A stretch of DNA of 57,201 nucleotides from Pseudomonas sp. (lineage in GTDB: Bacteria > Pseudomonadota > Gammaproteobacteria > Pseudomonadales > Pseudomonadaceae): positions 1 through 57,201 of the forward strand of contig JAUYKV010000060.1 of assembly GCA_030699825.1 (NCBI GenBank), read 5' to 3'. Made by a program: the position numbers and the translations under genes. Shown here piece by piece: positions 36,095-44,375 of this stretch (position 1 is the first letter of the stretch; every line of letters starts with the position of its first letter). Under the pieces are notes generated by a model. The model ran no database searches. It was not told the DNA's origin and saw only the letters and a list, made by a program, of their open reading frames with translations.

Positions 36095-37816
36095 ATGCTT
36101 GCCGCACAAGGTGATGTATTGCCTGTTGAATCGCTCAATCTCGGGCTGGCCCTGGTCAAGGCCGGGCGCTTGACCGAGGCTGACTACAACCGCGTCCTGC
36201 GCATGCAGGCCGGGCAGGTCGAGGGGCAATCCCTGGCGACCCTGCTCAACCGCCTGGGCCTGGTTTCCGAGCAGGATATCGCCCAGCAACTGTCGCAGTT
36301 GCTGGGGCTGCCACGGGTTGCCGCCAGCGATTTTCCCACGGCACCGTTGCTGGCCGAGCGCCTGTCCTATCGCTTTCTCAAGGAATGCCGCGCCCTGCCA
36401 CTGGAGTTCGACGACGGCCAGTTGCTGGTGGCCATGGCCGATCCGCAGGACCATTTCGTGGTGGATGCGTTGACCCTGGCCTGCGGCTGCCGGATCGTCC
36501 CGCGGGTGGCGCTCGGTTCGGAAATCGATACCGCCATCGAGCGCATGCACGGCCAGGGCCAGAGCCAGATGGGCGATATCCTCTCAAGGGTCGAGCCGTC
36601 CGAGCAGGAGTCGGTGGAGGACGTCGAACAGCTGCGCGACCGCGCCAGCGAGGCGCCGGTGATCCGCCTGGTCAACCTGATCATTCAGCGCGCGGTGGAG
36701 CTGCGTTCCTCGGACATCCATGTCGAACCCTTCGAGAGCCGCCTCAAGGTGCGCTATCGGGTCGACGGTGTGCTGCAGGAAACCGAGGCACCGCCGGTGC
36801 ACTTGTCGCCGGCGGTGATCTCGCGGATCAAGCTGATGGCGCGGCTGAACATCGCCGAGCGGCGCCTGCCGCAGGACGGCCGGATCGAGATGCGCATCCA
36901 GGGCAACGACCTCGATATCCGCGTCTCCACGGTGCCGACCATGCACGGCGAAAGCGTGGTGCTGCGCCTGCTCAACCGCGAGAGCGTGGTGCTCGACTTC
37001 GCCGCCCTCGGCTTCAGCGCGCAACCGCTGCAGCGCCTGCAGAGCGTGCTGAAGATTCCCCACGGCGTGCTGCTGGTTACCGGACCTACCGGCAGCGGCA
37101 AGACCACCACCCTGTACACCGCGCTGAATACCCTCAACACCAGCGAGAGCAAGCTGATCACCGTCGAGGATCCGGTCGAGTACCAGCTCGAGGGGGTCAA
37201 CCAGATCCAGATCAAGCCGGCCATCGGCCTGACCTTCGCCAATGCCTTGCGCTCGATCGTGCGCCAGGACCCGGACGTGATCATGGTCGGCGAGATGCGC
37301 GACCTGGAAACTGCGCGCATCTGCATCCAGTCGGCGCTGACTGGCCACCTGGTGCTGTCGACCCTGCACACCAACGATGCGCCGAGCAGCATCACCCGCC
37401 TGCTGGAGATGGGCGTCGAAGACTACCTGCTGACCTCGACCCTGAATGCCGTGCTGGCTCAGCGCCTGGTGCGCATGCTCTGCACCGAGTGCCGCGAGCC
37501 CTACCAGCCGTTGCCGGAAATGCTCCGCGAGTTGCGCCTCGATAGTCTGGCCGGCGAGCGGCCGGTGACGCTCTATCGGGCCAAGGGCTGCAGTGCCTGC
37601 AACGGCACCGGCTACCACGGCCGCATCGCCATCATCGAAGTGCTGACCATGAGCGATGCCATCCGCAGCCTGGTCCTCAAGCATGCCGACGCCGGGGCGC
37701 TGCGTCAGGTGGCGCGCGAGGAAGGCATGCTGAGCATGTACGAGGACGGTTGCCTGAAAGCGCTGGACGGCACCACCAACATCGAAGAAGTGCTGCGCGT
37801 CACGCAGGAGGGTTGA
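36095..37816 (+). CDS. gspE: Type II secretion ATPase GspE
   Basis: The 573-residue cytoplasmic motor ATPase that drives pseudopilus assembly. The N-terminal N1/N2 domains (about residues 1-160) contact GspL. The ATPase core has Walker A GPTGSGKTTT from residue 330, the Asp box ITVEDPVEYQLEG and Walker B VGEMRDLETA. A zinc-binding tetra-cysteine lies at C463-TE-C466 and C499-SA-C502, as in GspE. It starts at ATG 36095 and is the first gene of the E-to-D cluster. Confidence 0.95.
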   Translation: MLAAQGDVLPVESLNLGLALVKAGRLTEADYNRVLRMQAGQVEGQSLATLLNRLGLVSEQDIAQQLSQLLGLPRVAASDFPTAPLLAERLSYRFLKECRALPLEFDDGQLLVAMADPQDHFVVDALTLACGCRIVPRVALGSEIDTAIERMHGQGQSQMGDILSRVEPSEQESVEDVEQLRDRASEAPVIRLVNLIIQRAVELRSSDIHVEPFESRLKVRYRVDGVLQETEAPPVHLSPAVISRIKLMARLNIAERRLPQDGRIEMRIQGNDLDIRVSTVPTMHGESVVLRLLNRESVVLDFAALGFSAQPLQRLQSVLKIPHGVLLVTGPTGSGKTTTLYTALNTLNTSESKLITVEDPVEYQLEGVNQIQIKPAIGLTFANALRSIVRQDPDVIMVGEMRDLETARICIQSALTGHLVLSTLHTNDAPSSITRLLEMGVEDYLLTSTLNAVLAQRLVRMLCTECREPYQPLPEMLRELRLDSLAGERPVTLYRAKGCSACNGTGYHGRIAIIEVLTMSDAIRSLVLKHADAGALRQVAREEGMLSMYEDGCLKALDGTTNIEEVLRVTQEG

Positions 37817-37818
37817 GC

Positions 37819-39039
37819 GTGCCACTCTTTTACTACCGCGCGGTGAGCGACAACGGCGAGATTCAGCAGGGCCAGCTCGAGGTCGCCGACGAGCAGGCGG
37901 TGCTCGACCAGTTGCGCACGCGCGGCTTGATTCCGCTCGAAATCGGCACCCGGCGTGGCTGGCAGAACTGGTTGCAATTCGACTTCAACGACCTGTTGCG
38001 GCATTCGCGGAGCAAGAAGCTGGTGATCCTGTTCACCCAGCACCTGGCCTCGCTGCTGCAATCAGGCGTGCCGCTGGATCGCTCGCTGGAGATCATGCTG
38101 CGGGTCAGTGTCGATCCGCTGGCGCAACAACTGATCACCCCGATTCAGGAAGGGGTGCGCCGTGGGGTCAGCCTGTCGCGCATCCTTGGCGAACGCCCGG
38201 AGCTGTTTTCCGGCTTCTATATCAGCATGGTGCAGGCCTCGGAAGTGGGCGGCGACCTGGCTGCAGGCCTGGCCAACCTGGCCTATTACCTGGAGCGCAG
38301 CAAGTCGCTACGCGACCGTCTGGTGTCGGCGCTGATCTACCCGGTGATCCTGCTGCTGGTGTCGGTGAGTTCGCTGCTGGTGATCCTCACCTATGTGATT
38401 CCACAGTTCCGCCAATTGTTCGACGACATGGGCGCGGCGCTGCCGTTGTCGACCCAGATCGTCATCAGCGTGGCCGAGCTGTTGCGCAGCTCGGCCGGCT
38501 GGATGGTGCTGGTCGTGATCGTGGCGGTCTGGGGCTGGCGGCGACTGCTCAAACAGCCGGCTTACCGTTTGCAATGGGATCGACTGGTGTTGCGCTTGCC
38601 GCTGTTCGGCGCGCTGCGCCAGCGCATCGAAACCGCACGCTTCGCCCGCAGCCTGGGCACCCTGCTCAGCGGCGGGGTGGCCTTGTTGCAGGCGTTGAGC
38701 ATTGCCCGCCAGACCCTGAGCAACCAGTTGATGGTGGAGCAGGTCGGCATCGCCACCGAGAGCCTGAAACAGGGTCGCCAGCTGGCGGCGCCACTGCTGG
38801 CCTCCGGGGTGTTTCCGGTGCTGGCGTTGCAAATGATCCAGGTGGGCGAGGAGACCGGGCATCTCGACGAGATGCTGCTGAAAGTCGCGGATACCTATGA
38901 CCGCGAAGTCGAGGTCTCTATTCAGCGGCTGTTGGCGGTGCTGGAGCCGGCATTGATTGTCGGTCTCGGCCTGCTGATCGCCGGCATCATCCTTTCGGTG
39001 TTGGTAGCCATCATGAGCATTACCGAAATACCGATTTGA
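37819..39039 (+). CDS. gspF: Type II secretion inner-membrane protein GspF
   Basis: The 406-residue polytopic platform protein, with two homologous cytoplasmic GspF domains and three membrane segments (LVSALIYPVILLLVSVSSLL, WMVLVVIVAVWG, PALIVGLGLLIAGIILSVLV). It begins VPLFYYRAVSDNGEIQQGQL. The GTG start at 37819 follows GGAGGG and is one base past the gspE stop. Typical motifs FTQHLASLLQSGVPLDRSLE and MIQVGEETGHLDEMLLKVA are present. Confidence 0.95.
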   Translation: MPLFYYRAVSDNGEIQQGQLEVADEQAVLDQLRTRGLIPLEIGTRRGWQNWLQFDFNDLLRHSRSKKLVILFTQHLASLLQSGVPLDRSLEIMLRVSVDPLAQQLITPIQEGVRRGVSLSRILGERPELFSGFYISMVQASEVGGDLAAGLANLAYYLERSKSLRDRLVSALIYPVILLLVSVSSLLVILTYVIPQFRQLFDDMGAALPLSTQIVISVAELLRSSAGWMVLVVIVAVWGWRRLLKQPAYRLQWDRLVLRLPLFGALRQRIETARFARSLGTLLSGGVALLQALSIARQTLSNQLMVEQVGIATESLKQGRQLAAPLLASGVFPVLALQMIQVGEETGHLDEMLLKVADTYDREVEVSIQRLLAVLEPALIVGLGLLIAGIILSVLVAIMSITEIPI

Positions 39040-39053
39040 CCAGGGAGAAACGC

Positions 39054-39512
39054 ATGCACAGTCGAAGCAGACCTAGATTCTCATTGTTCACCCATACAGA
39101 CAGGCGCAGTGCCGGTTTTACCCTGCTGGAAATCCTCGTGGTCCTGGTGATCCTCGGCCTGATGGCCAGTTTGGTGGGGCCGCAGGTGTTCAAGCAGTTG
39201 AGCGGCTCGAAGACCAAGGCCGCCGCGCTGCAGATCCAGGAGCTGAGTTCGGCCCTGGACCTCTACCGCCTGGAGTTGGGCCGCTATCCCAGCAGCGACC
39301 AGGGGCTCGAAGCGCTGATCACCAAGCCGCGTAACGTCGACGGCTGGAGTGGGCCGTACCTGAAGAAAAACGTGATTCGCAAGGATCCCTGGGGCAACGA
39401 CTTTCAATACCGGGCGCCAGGGCAGTACGGCGATTTCGACCTGTGGAGCCTGGGGGCCGATAACCGCGAGGGGGGCGACGGAGAGGACCGCGATGTGCGC
39501 AGCTGGGAGTAG
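39054..39512 (+). CDS. gspG: Major pseudopilin GspG
   Basis: A 152-residue class III prepilin. The leader is 21 residues long (ending RRSAG) and is followed by F-TLLEILVVLVILGLMASLVG with the conserved Glu5. The C-terminal domain shows the GspG calcium-site and packing motifs (YPSSDQGLEALI, DPWGNDFQYRAPG, DLWSLGADNREGG). GGGAG lies 7 bases before ATG 39054; an ATG at 39036 overlaps the gspF stop and lacks a ribosome site. The gene end overlaps gspH by 20 bases. Confidence 0.95.
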   Translation: MHSRSRPRFSLFTHTDRRSAGFTLLEILVVLVILGLMASLVGPQVFKQLSGSKTKAAALQIQELSSALDLYRLELGRYPSSDQGLEALITKPRNVDGWSGPYLKKNVIRKDPWGNDFQYRAPGQYGDFDLWSLGADNREGGDGEDRDVRSWE

Positions 39513-40281
39513 CAGGTCGTTGAAAAACGTAGGCGAGGCAGGCGAGACAAGGCGCAACGCAGTAACAGCCGAAGGCTGGTCAAAATGGCCGAAAAACGGA
39601 CTGGGCTCGCACGCGAGTTTACGTGCTGTAAATGAGCATTTGATTCGCTTCGCTCACCGCCTTCGGGGCCGCGCTAAAGCGCGTTCAACGCTGCGCTTTT
39701 GTGAGGCCATTTTTAACGCCTCTTTCTTTTATCAAAAGGGGCCAACGCAGGTAGTTCTTCAACGGCCTGCTCGGGCGCACGGCTTCACCCTGCTGGAGCT
39801 GCTGGTGGTACTGGTGATCGCCAGCCTGGCGATCAGCATGGTCGGGCCGGCCTTCCAGCGCCTGCTGCCGGGTCTCACCCTGGAGGCCGAGAGCCGCAAA
39901 CTAGCGGGGCTGCTGCGCCACGCACGCAGCCAGGCGATTCTCAGTGGCGTCCCGGTGGCGATCAGCCAGGATGCCGAAAGCGGCGGCCTGCGTCTGAGCT
40001 ACCGTGAGCAACCCTATGTATTGCCCGAGCACTTCAGCCTGGCGCTCGAGGCCGGGCCCGGTGCCAGTGACATGGCAATGGGCACGGCGCAGATTCTCTT
40101 CTACCCGCGCGGCGACTCCTCCGGCGGCAGTCTCAGCCTGGCGCTGGACGATGGCCGCAGCGAGGCGGTGAGTGTCGACTGGCTGAGCGGGCGGGTGCAG
40201 CGCGGCCTGTTGGAGGAAGCGCCGCCGCTCGAACAGGAAAAGGAACGAAGGACAAGAGCAGCCACTGGAGGACGACCGTGA
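39493..40281 (+). CDS. gspH: Minor pseudopilin GspH with a leader enlarged by a MITE
   Basis: The pseudopilin core starts at G97-F98 (HGFTLLELLVVLVIASLAIS, Glu5 present) and runs about 165 residues, normal for GspH. Upstream the frame stays open through a 258-bp mobile element to ATG 39493, which has GGAGAGGA before it and lies inside the gspG end. The predicted leader is therefore 97 residues instead of about 11. Deleting 39513-39770 in silico gives MCAAGSSRAHG-FTLLEL, a normal short prepilin leader. The only alternative in-frame starts are TTG codons (39520, 39640) without ribosome sites. Whether the prepilin peptidase still processes it is unknown. Confidence 0.82.
   Translation: MCAAGSSRSLKNVGEAGETRRNAVTAEGWSKWPKNGLGSHASLRAVNEHLIRFAHRLRGRAKARSTLRFCEAIFNASFFYQKGPTQVVLQRPARAHGFTLLELLVVLVIASLAISMVGPAFQRLLPGLTLEAESRKLAGLLRHARSQAILSGVPVAISQDAESGGLRLSYREQPYVLPEHFSLALEAGPGASDMAMGTAQILFYPRGDSSGGSLSLALDDGRSEAVSVDWLSGRVQRGLLEEAPPLEQEKERRTRAATGGRP
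39513..39769. mobile_element. MITE-like element (family 1) inside gspH
   Basis: It begins CAGGTCGTTGAAAAACGTAG and ends GTTCTTCAACGGCCTG; the ends are inverted repeats of each other and match the element at 9649. The core blocks GGCGAGGCAG, AAAATGGCCGAAAAA, AGTTTACGTG, GTAAATGAGCATTT and GGCCATTTTTAACGC are shared, with extra sequence in both arms (about 257 bp against 142). It has no stop codon in the gspH frame. Confidence 0.8.
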
Positions 40282-40679
40282 GGCGGATGACTAGTTCGCG
40301 CGGTTTCACCCTGCTTGAAGTGCTGGTGGCGTTCCTCATCCTCAGCCTGAGCATGAGCGTGCTGATGCGCATCGTCTCGCAGTCGTTGAACGCCCTGGGC
40401 ACCGCCGACCATCACCAGATCGCTTTGCAACTGGCCGAGTCCAAGCTGGCGGAGGTGCTGATCCACCTCGACGGCAGCAGCGAGGGCAAGGATGGGGGGC
40501 GCCTGGACAGCCGCTACGACTGGGAAAGCCAGATCGAGCCCTATCAATTCGACAATCAGGAACCCGGCATGCGCTACAGCGTCACGCCCCTGTTGATCCG
40601 CGTCTCGGTCAGCTGGGGTAGGCGCCCGGCCGAACGGGTCAGCCTGAGTACCATCCGCCTGCTGCAGGAAACGCCATGA
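40278..40679 (+). CDS. gspI: Minor pseudopilin GspI
   Basis: A 133-residue prepilin starting MRRMTSSRG-FTLLEVLVAFLILS with Glu5 present. GspI, J and K form the tip of the pseudopilus. The C-terminal part with ALQLAESKLAEVL and RYDWESQIEPYQ is typical. The GTG start overlaps the gspH stop (GTGA) and follows GGAGGA. Confidence 0.92.
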   Translation: MRRMTSSRGFTLLEVLVAFLILSLSMSVLMRIVSQSLNALGTADHHQIALQLAESKLAEVLIHLDGSSEGKDGGRLDSRYDWESQIEPYQFDNQEPGMRYSVTPLLIRVSVSWGRRPAERVSLSTIRLLQETP

Positions 40680-41341
40680 TGCGCCCGCCGCGGGGGTTCA
40701 CCCTGGTCGAGCTGCTGGTGGCGATGATGCTCGCCAGCCTGGTGGCGATGCTGGCCTACGGTGGCCTGCATGTCGCCTTGCGCAGCTGGAATAGCGCAGA
40801 ATTGCGTCAGCAGGAAATGGAGCGCAACTACCTGACCCAGTCCCTGCTGCGTCGCCTGCTGGAAAGTCCGCAGGAGTTCTCGGTGCTCGACGACGAAGGC
40901 ATGCAGCAGGTGGCCTTCTTCGGCGATGAGGAGCAGGTCATTTTTGTCGCCTATCTGCCGGCGCTGGACAACAGCGAGCAGCTGTACTGGGTGCATCTGG
41001 TGCAGGACAAGCAGATTACGGCCAAAGGCCTGGCCTGGCAGCTGGAGCTGCGTTACATGCCCTTTGTGGAGATGGAAGAGATCAATTGGACCTTCTTGGC
41101 CGATACCCTGGCCAGTGACGGTGGGCGCAAGGTGCTGGTCGAGGGGTTACCCAGGGCGTGGAGCTTCGCCTACCTGGAGCGCCGCGCCGACGGTGAGCTG
41201 GACTGGCAGAGCCAATGGCAGCAGCGCTCCGGCTTGCCGGTGCTGTTGCGCCTGACCCCGCCACGACGGCGCAAGAGTGGGGTGGCAGAACTGCTGGTAG
41301 CGCCGAGGGACATGGCCTATGCCATCTTCAGAAGCCGTTGA
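40676..41341 (+). CDS. gspJ: Minor pseudopilin GspJ
   Basis: A 221-residue prepilin with the leader MMRPPRG and F-TLVELLVAMMLASLVAMLAY (Glu5 present), followed by the larger beta-rich GspJ domain (WRSWNS-like ALRSWNSAELRQQEMERNYL). Its ATG overlaps the gspI stop (ATGA). It overlaps gspK by 23 bases. GspJ joins I and K at the pseudopilus tip. Confidence 0.92.
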   Translation: MMRPPRGFTLVELLVAMMLASLVAMLAYGGLHVALRSWNSAELRQQEMERNYLTQSLLRRLLESPQEFSVLDDEGMQQVAFFGDEEQVIFVAYLPALDNSEQLYWVHLVQDKQITAKGLAWQLELRYMPFVEMEEINWTFLADTLASDGGRKVLVEGLPRAWSFAYLERRADGELDWQSQWQQRSGLPVLLRLTPPRRRKSGVAELLVAPRDMAYAIFRSR

Positions 41342-42218
41342 GGCCCGCCGGCGCGGGAGCGGAGTGGCGCTGGTCGGCGTGCTCTGGCTGCTGGTGCTGC
41401 TGTCGCTGATCGCCCTCAACCTGTCGACCGGCAGCCGCACCGAGCTGCAGCTGGCGGGCAACGCGCGCCTGGCCGCCAGCGCCCGGCATGTCGCCGAGGC
41501 CGGAGTCAACTGGGGCGTGTGGAGCCTGTTGCAGGCCAACACCGCCGGCTGGCTGGCCGATGGCAGCGTGCGCAGCCTGGAGCTGGATGGCGTCAGTGTA
41601 GAAGTCGCGCTGTTCGACGAGCAGGGCAAGATCGACCTGAACGAGGCCGACCCACAGTTGCTGGTGGGGCTGTTCGAGTCGGTAGGGCTGGACGAGAAGG
41701 CTGCACTGGCCCAGGCCGACGCCATTCTCGACTGGCGCGACGAGGACGACCTGTTGCGCCCGGCGGGCGCCGAAGAGGAGCAATACCGCGCGGCCGGCCT
41801 GCTGGGACCGGCCAACCAGCCGTTCGAGCAGGTGGAGGAATTGCGTCAGGTGCTGGGCATGAGCGAGGCGCTTTACCAGCAGGTATTGCCGGCGCTGACC
41901 CTGTTCTCGAACAAGGCCGAGGTCAACCCCATGGTGGCGCCACGCGAGGTGCTGCTGGCGCTGCCGGGGCTCCGCCCGGAGAGCATCGACAGCTATATCG
42001 AGGAGCGCCGGCGCAAGTACGCCCTGGGCGAGCGACCGCCGCTGTTGACCGGCGTGGATCCACGTTTGTTGGCGCCCAATGCGCCGGGCGTCAACTACTC
42101 TATCGTTACCGATACATCTGTAGGGACGGGTGTAAAGGTTCGGCAACAGCTTCTGGTGCGACGGCGCGCTCTCGGCCGTACACAGGGCGTCCAGGTGTTG
42201 CAGAACAGTCTCCAGTAG
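41319..42218 (+). CDS. gspK: Minor pseudopilin GspK
   Basis: A 299-residue pseudopilin, the largest, with the leader ending RRRGSG and V-ALVGVLWLLVLLSLIALNLS. Glu5 is absent, as usual in GspK. The large alpha-helical insert domain follows, with KIDLNEADPQLLVGLFE and AILDWRDEDDLLRPAGAEEE. It caps the pseudopilus. After its stop the cluster is interrupted by 457 non-coding bases before gspL. Confidence 0.92.
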   Translation: MPSSEAVEARRRGSGVALVGVLWLLVLLSLIALNLSTGSRTELQLAGNARLAASARHVAEAGVNWGVWSLLQANTAGWLADGSVRSLELDGVSVEVALFDEQGKIDLNEADPQLLVGLFESVGLDEKAALAQADAILDWRDEDDLLRPAGAEEEQYRAAGLLGPANQPFEQVEELRQVLGMSEALYQQVLPALTLFSNKAEVNPMVAPREVLLALPGLRPESIDSYIEERRRKYALGERPPLLTGVDPRLLAPNAPGVNYSIVTDTSVGTGVKVRQQLLVRRRALGRTQGVQVLQNSLQ

Positions 42219-42370
42219 TGAGGGTTTGTTGTGATCGAACAGGCTATGTCCCGGTGATAGACAGGGCTCTGGTTGGAGCGGTCCATGGCCGCGAAATTGT
42301 GCATCGGTGTACCGGTCGCGGGCATGGGACTGTGCGTCCCCCCCGCTCTCATCGAACTAAAAATAACTCA

Positions 42371-42399
42371 TTGTTTTATATGTACAAATTTAATTATTC
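42371..42399 (+). promoter_or_regulatory. Possible internal promoter before gspL
   Basis: The gap between gspK and gspL has one strongly A/T-rich stretch. TTGTTT (42371-42376) and TTATTC (42394-42399) are 17 bases apart. This is only a moderate promoter match, but the A/T island is conspicuous in this G/C-rich cluster and would let gspL-M-N-D be transcribed separately. Confidence 0.3.
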
Positions 42400-42423
42400 A
42401 CGAAGTCTTGCAGGAGCCAGTAA

Positions 42424-42566
42424 CCGTAGGATGGCGTTGAGCGCAGCGATACCCATCGGACGATTTATGCCTGTACCCGCTGGCAGGGCGAATATCGATG
42501 ATGGGTTACGGCGCCTTTGTTCTGCTGACAGCAGGTCAATTTGCGGGTGCCTAACTCATCCTACGG
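42424..42566. repeat. Large palindromic repeat between gspK and gspL
   Basis: The 143-bp unit starts CCGTAGGATG and ends CATCCTACGG (perfect 10-bp inverted ends). It contains GCGCAGCGATACCCATCGG against GATGATGGGTTACGGCGCC arms and the 64-bp block shared with 2191-2254 (here 42492-42555). It splits the secretion operon but leaves all reading frames intact. The rest of the gap (42219-42370) shows no gene; it includes an AGGCTATGTCCCGGTGATAG segment that loosely resembles the termini of MITE family 2. Confidence 0.75.
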
Positions 42567-42675
42567 TCTTGCTCCTTGAGCACCCAGTTTGCTGCGCGAC
42601 AGCGCGGCGTCGGAGACGAGGCGCACGCTTCTGCGGACATAGTCAGCGAAACGTCTTTGAACGAAGGGACAGCCA

Positions 42676-43785
42676 ATGAACAACCGTTTGCAACTGGCGA
42701 CCGATTCCCTGATCGCCTTGGCGCAGCGCTTCTGGCAGTGGTGGAGCCAGGAGCTGCTCGGCCTTGTTCCGGAACGCTGGCGCGATCGTCTGCGGCGGCG
42801 CGGCAAGCTGCTGTTCATCGTCCTCCACGAGGGCCAGTGCAGCCTCGGCTTTGGCAGTTTCGGCCAACGCGAGCCACTGGTCAGCGCCCCCCTGGGCGCG
42901 GAAGGCGAGTTGCCGCCGGCGGTGGTCGAGGTGCTGCTCGAGCGGGTGGGCAAGGCGGCCAAGGTGGTCCTGCTGCTCCCGCCACGGCAGGTCTTGCGCA
43001 AGGTGCTCAGCCTGCCGGCGGCCACCGAGGCCGGGCTGGGCAACGTGCTGCGCTTCGAGATGGACAGACACACCCCGTTTACCGGCGAGCAGGTGTACTT
43101 CGGCTTTCGCATCGTCGAACGCGACCGCCGCCATCAGCGCCTGCAGGTGGAACTGCAGGTGGTGCTGCGCGACTATCTGGATGAGCTGCTCCAGCGCTTC
43201 GACGGCCTGGGCGTGCACCCTGCGCTGGTCACCCTGGACGAGGGCGCGGGACAGGGCCGCAGCCAATCGATCAACCTGCTGCCGGGTGGCTTGTTGCGTA
43301 GCCGCGGCAGTCGCTGGCGTGGCAACCGCCGGCTGCAGGTCGCGGTGGTGCTGGGGCTGGTCGCGCTGGCGGTGTTCCCGCTGCTACAACAACAGCGGCG
43401 CGCCGAGCGCCTGGCCGCCGAACTGGATGCGCCCAAGGCGGCGGCCGAGCGCGCCGCCGCGGTGCGTGCCGAACTGGAGCAACTGGAGGCGGGGCAGCGC
43501 TACCTGCGCGAGCAGCAGGCCCTCGCCGGCGAGGTGCTGGGCATTCTCAAGGAGCTGACCACCCTGCTGCCGGACAGCACCTGGCTCAGTCGCTTCGAGC
43601 TGAGTGGCGAGCGGGTGCGCCTGGAGGGTGAGTCGGCGGAGGCCTCGGCGCTGATCGGCTTGTTCGAGCAGTCCAAGACCCTGCAGAACTTCAGCTACGC
43701 CTCGCCGATCACCAGCAACCCGCGTACCCAGAAGGATCGCTTCAGCCTGATCGCCGAACGACGTCCGCTGCAGGAGGCCCCATGA
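42676..43785 (+). CDS. gspL: Type II secretion protein GspL
   Basis: A 369-residue bitopic inner-membrane protein. The N-terminal cytoplasmic actin-like domain (GKLLFIVLHEGQCSLGF, LPPRQVLRKVLSLPAATEAG) recruits GspE; one membrane segment (LQVAVVLGLVALAVFPLL, about residues 222-240) is followed by a coiled coil and a PilN/ferredoxin-like periplasmic domain (LLPDSTWLSRFELSGERV). AAGGGA lies 6 bases before the ATG. Its stop overlaps gspM. Confidence 0.9.
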   Translation: MNNRLQLATDSLIALAQRFWQWWSQELLGLVPERWRDRLRRRGKLLFIVLHEGQCSLGFGSFGQREPLVSAPLGAEGELPPAVVEVLLERVGKAAKVVLLLPPRQVLRKVLSLPAATEAGLGNVLRFEMDRHTPFTGEQVYFGFRIVERDRRHQRLQVELQVVLRDYLDELLQRFDGLGVHPALVTLDEGAGQGRSQSINLLPGGLLRSRGSRWRGNRRLQVAVVLGLVALAVFPLLQQQRRAERLAAELDAPKAAAERAAAVRAELEQLEAGQRYLREQQALAGEVLGILKELTTLLPDSTWLSRFELSGERVRLEGESAEASALIGLFEQSKTLQNFSYASPITSNPRTQKDRFSLIAERRPLQEAP

Positions 43786-44375
43786 TGCCGCTGCGCCTGC
43801 GTCAGTTGCTCGCCGTACTCATCCTGCTGGCCGTGGTCAGCCTGCTGCTGTGGCTGGTGATCGGCCCCTTGCTCAGCCGTTTCCAGTCCGATGAGGAGGT
43901 CATCGCCGGCCTGCAGCAGCGCCTGCAGGTCTACCAGCGCCTGGTCGCCGAGCTGCCCGCCCAGGAGGCGCGCCTGGCCGAACTCAAGCGCAGCGATCCG
44001 GTGACCCGCCTGGTCATCGCCGAGACCCGCCCGGCACTGGCCAGCGCCGAACTGCAGCAGCAGATCGGTCAGTTGATCGGGACCGTCGGCGCCCAGGTGA
44101 TCAGCACCCAGATCCTCAGCCTGGAGGACACCGAGTCGCCCTTGCCGGCGGTGGGCATCAAGGTGCACCTGCGCGGCGAAACCGAGCAACTGGTGCGCCT
44201 GCTGTATGAGCTGGCGAACTACGAGCCGCTGCTGTTGGTGGAAAACATCGTGGTGCTGAGCAATCCGCGCGTGGACATGCGGCGCATGCGCCGGGTCGCG
44301 GATCTCAAAGTCGTGCCGTCGCTGGATGTCACCTTCGACCTGAAGGGCTTTATCGCCCCTGCGGAGGCGCAATGA
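43782..44375 (+). CDS. gspM: Type II secretion protein GspM (T2SSM_b type)
   Basis: A 197-residue inner-membrane protein with one N-terminal membrane segment (LLAVLILLAVVSLLLWLVIG), a coiled coil (about residues 30-65) and a small periplasmic domain. It belongs to the PilO-like GspM variant found in Xps-type systems. It pairs with GspL; the genes overlap by 4 bases on both sides. Confidence 0.87.
   Translation: MMPLRLRQLLAVLILLAVVSLLLWLVIGPLLSRFQSDEEVIAGLQQRLQVYQRLVAELPAQEARLAELKRSDPVTRLVIAETRPALASAELQQQIGQLIGTVGAQVISTQILSLEDTESPLPAVGIKVHLRGETEQLVRLLYELANYEPLLLVENIVVLSNPRVDMRRMRRVADLKVVPSLDVTFDLKGFIAPAEAQ

Noticed and set aside
39036..39053. ATG at 39036 as gspG start
   Set aside because: It overlaps the gspF stop, has no ribosome site and would make a 27-residue leader, whereas ATG 39054 has GGGAG at good spacing.
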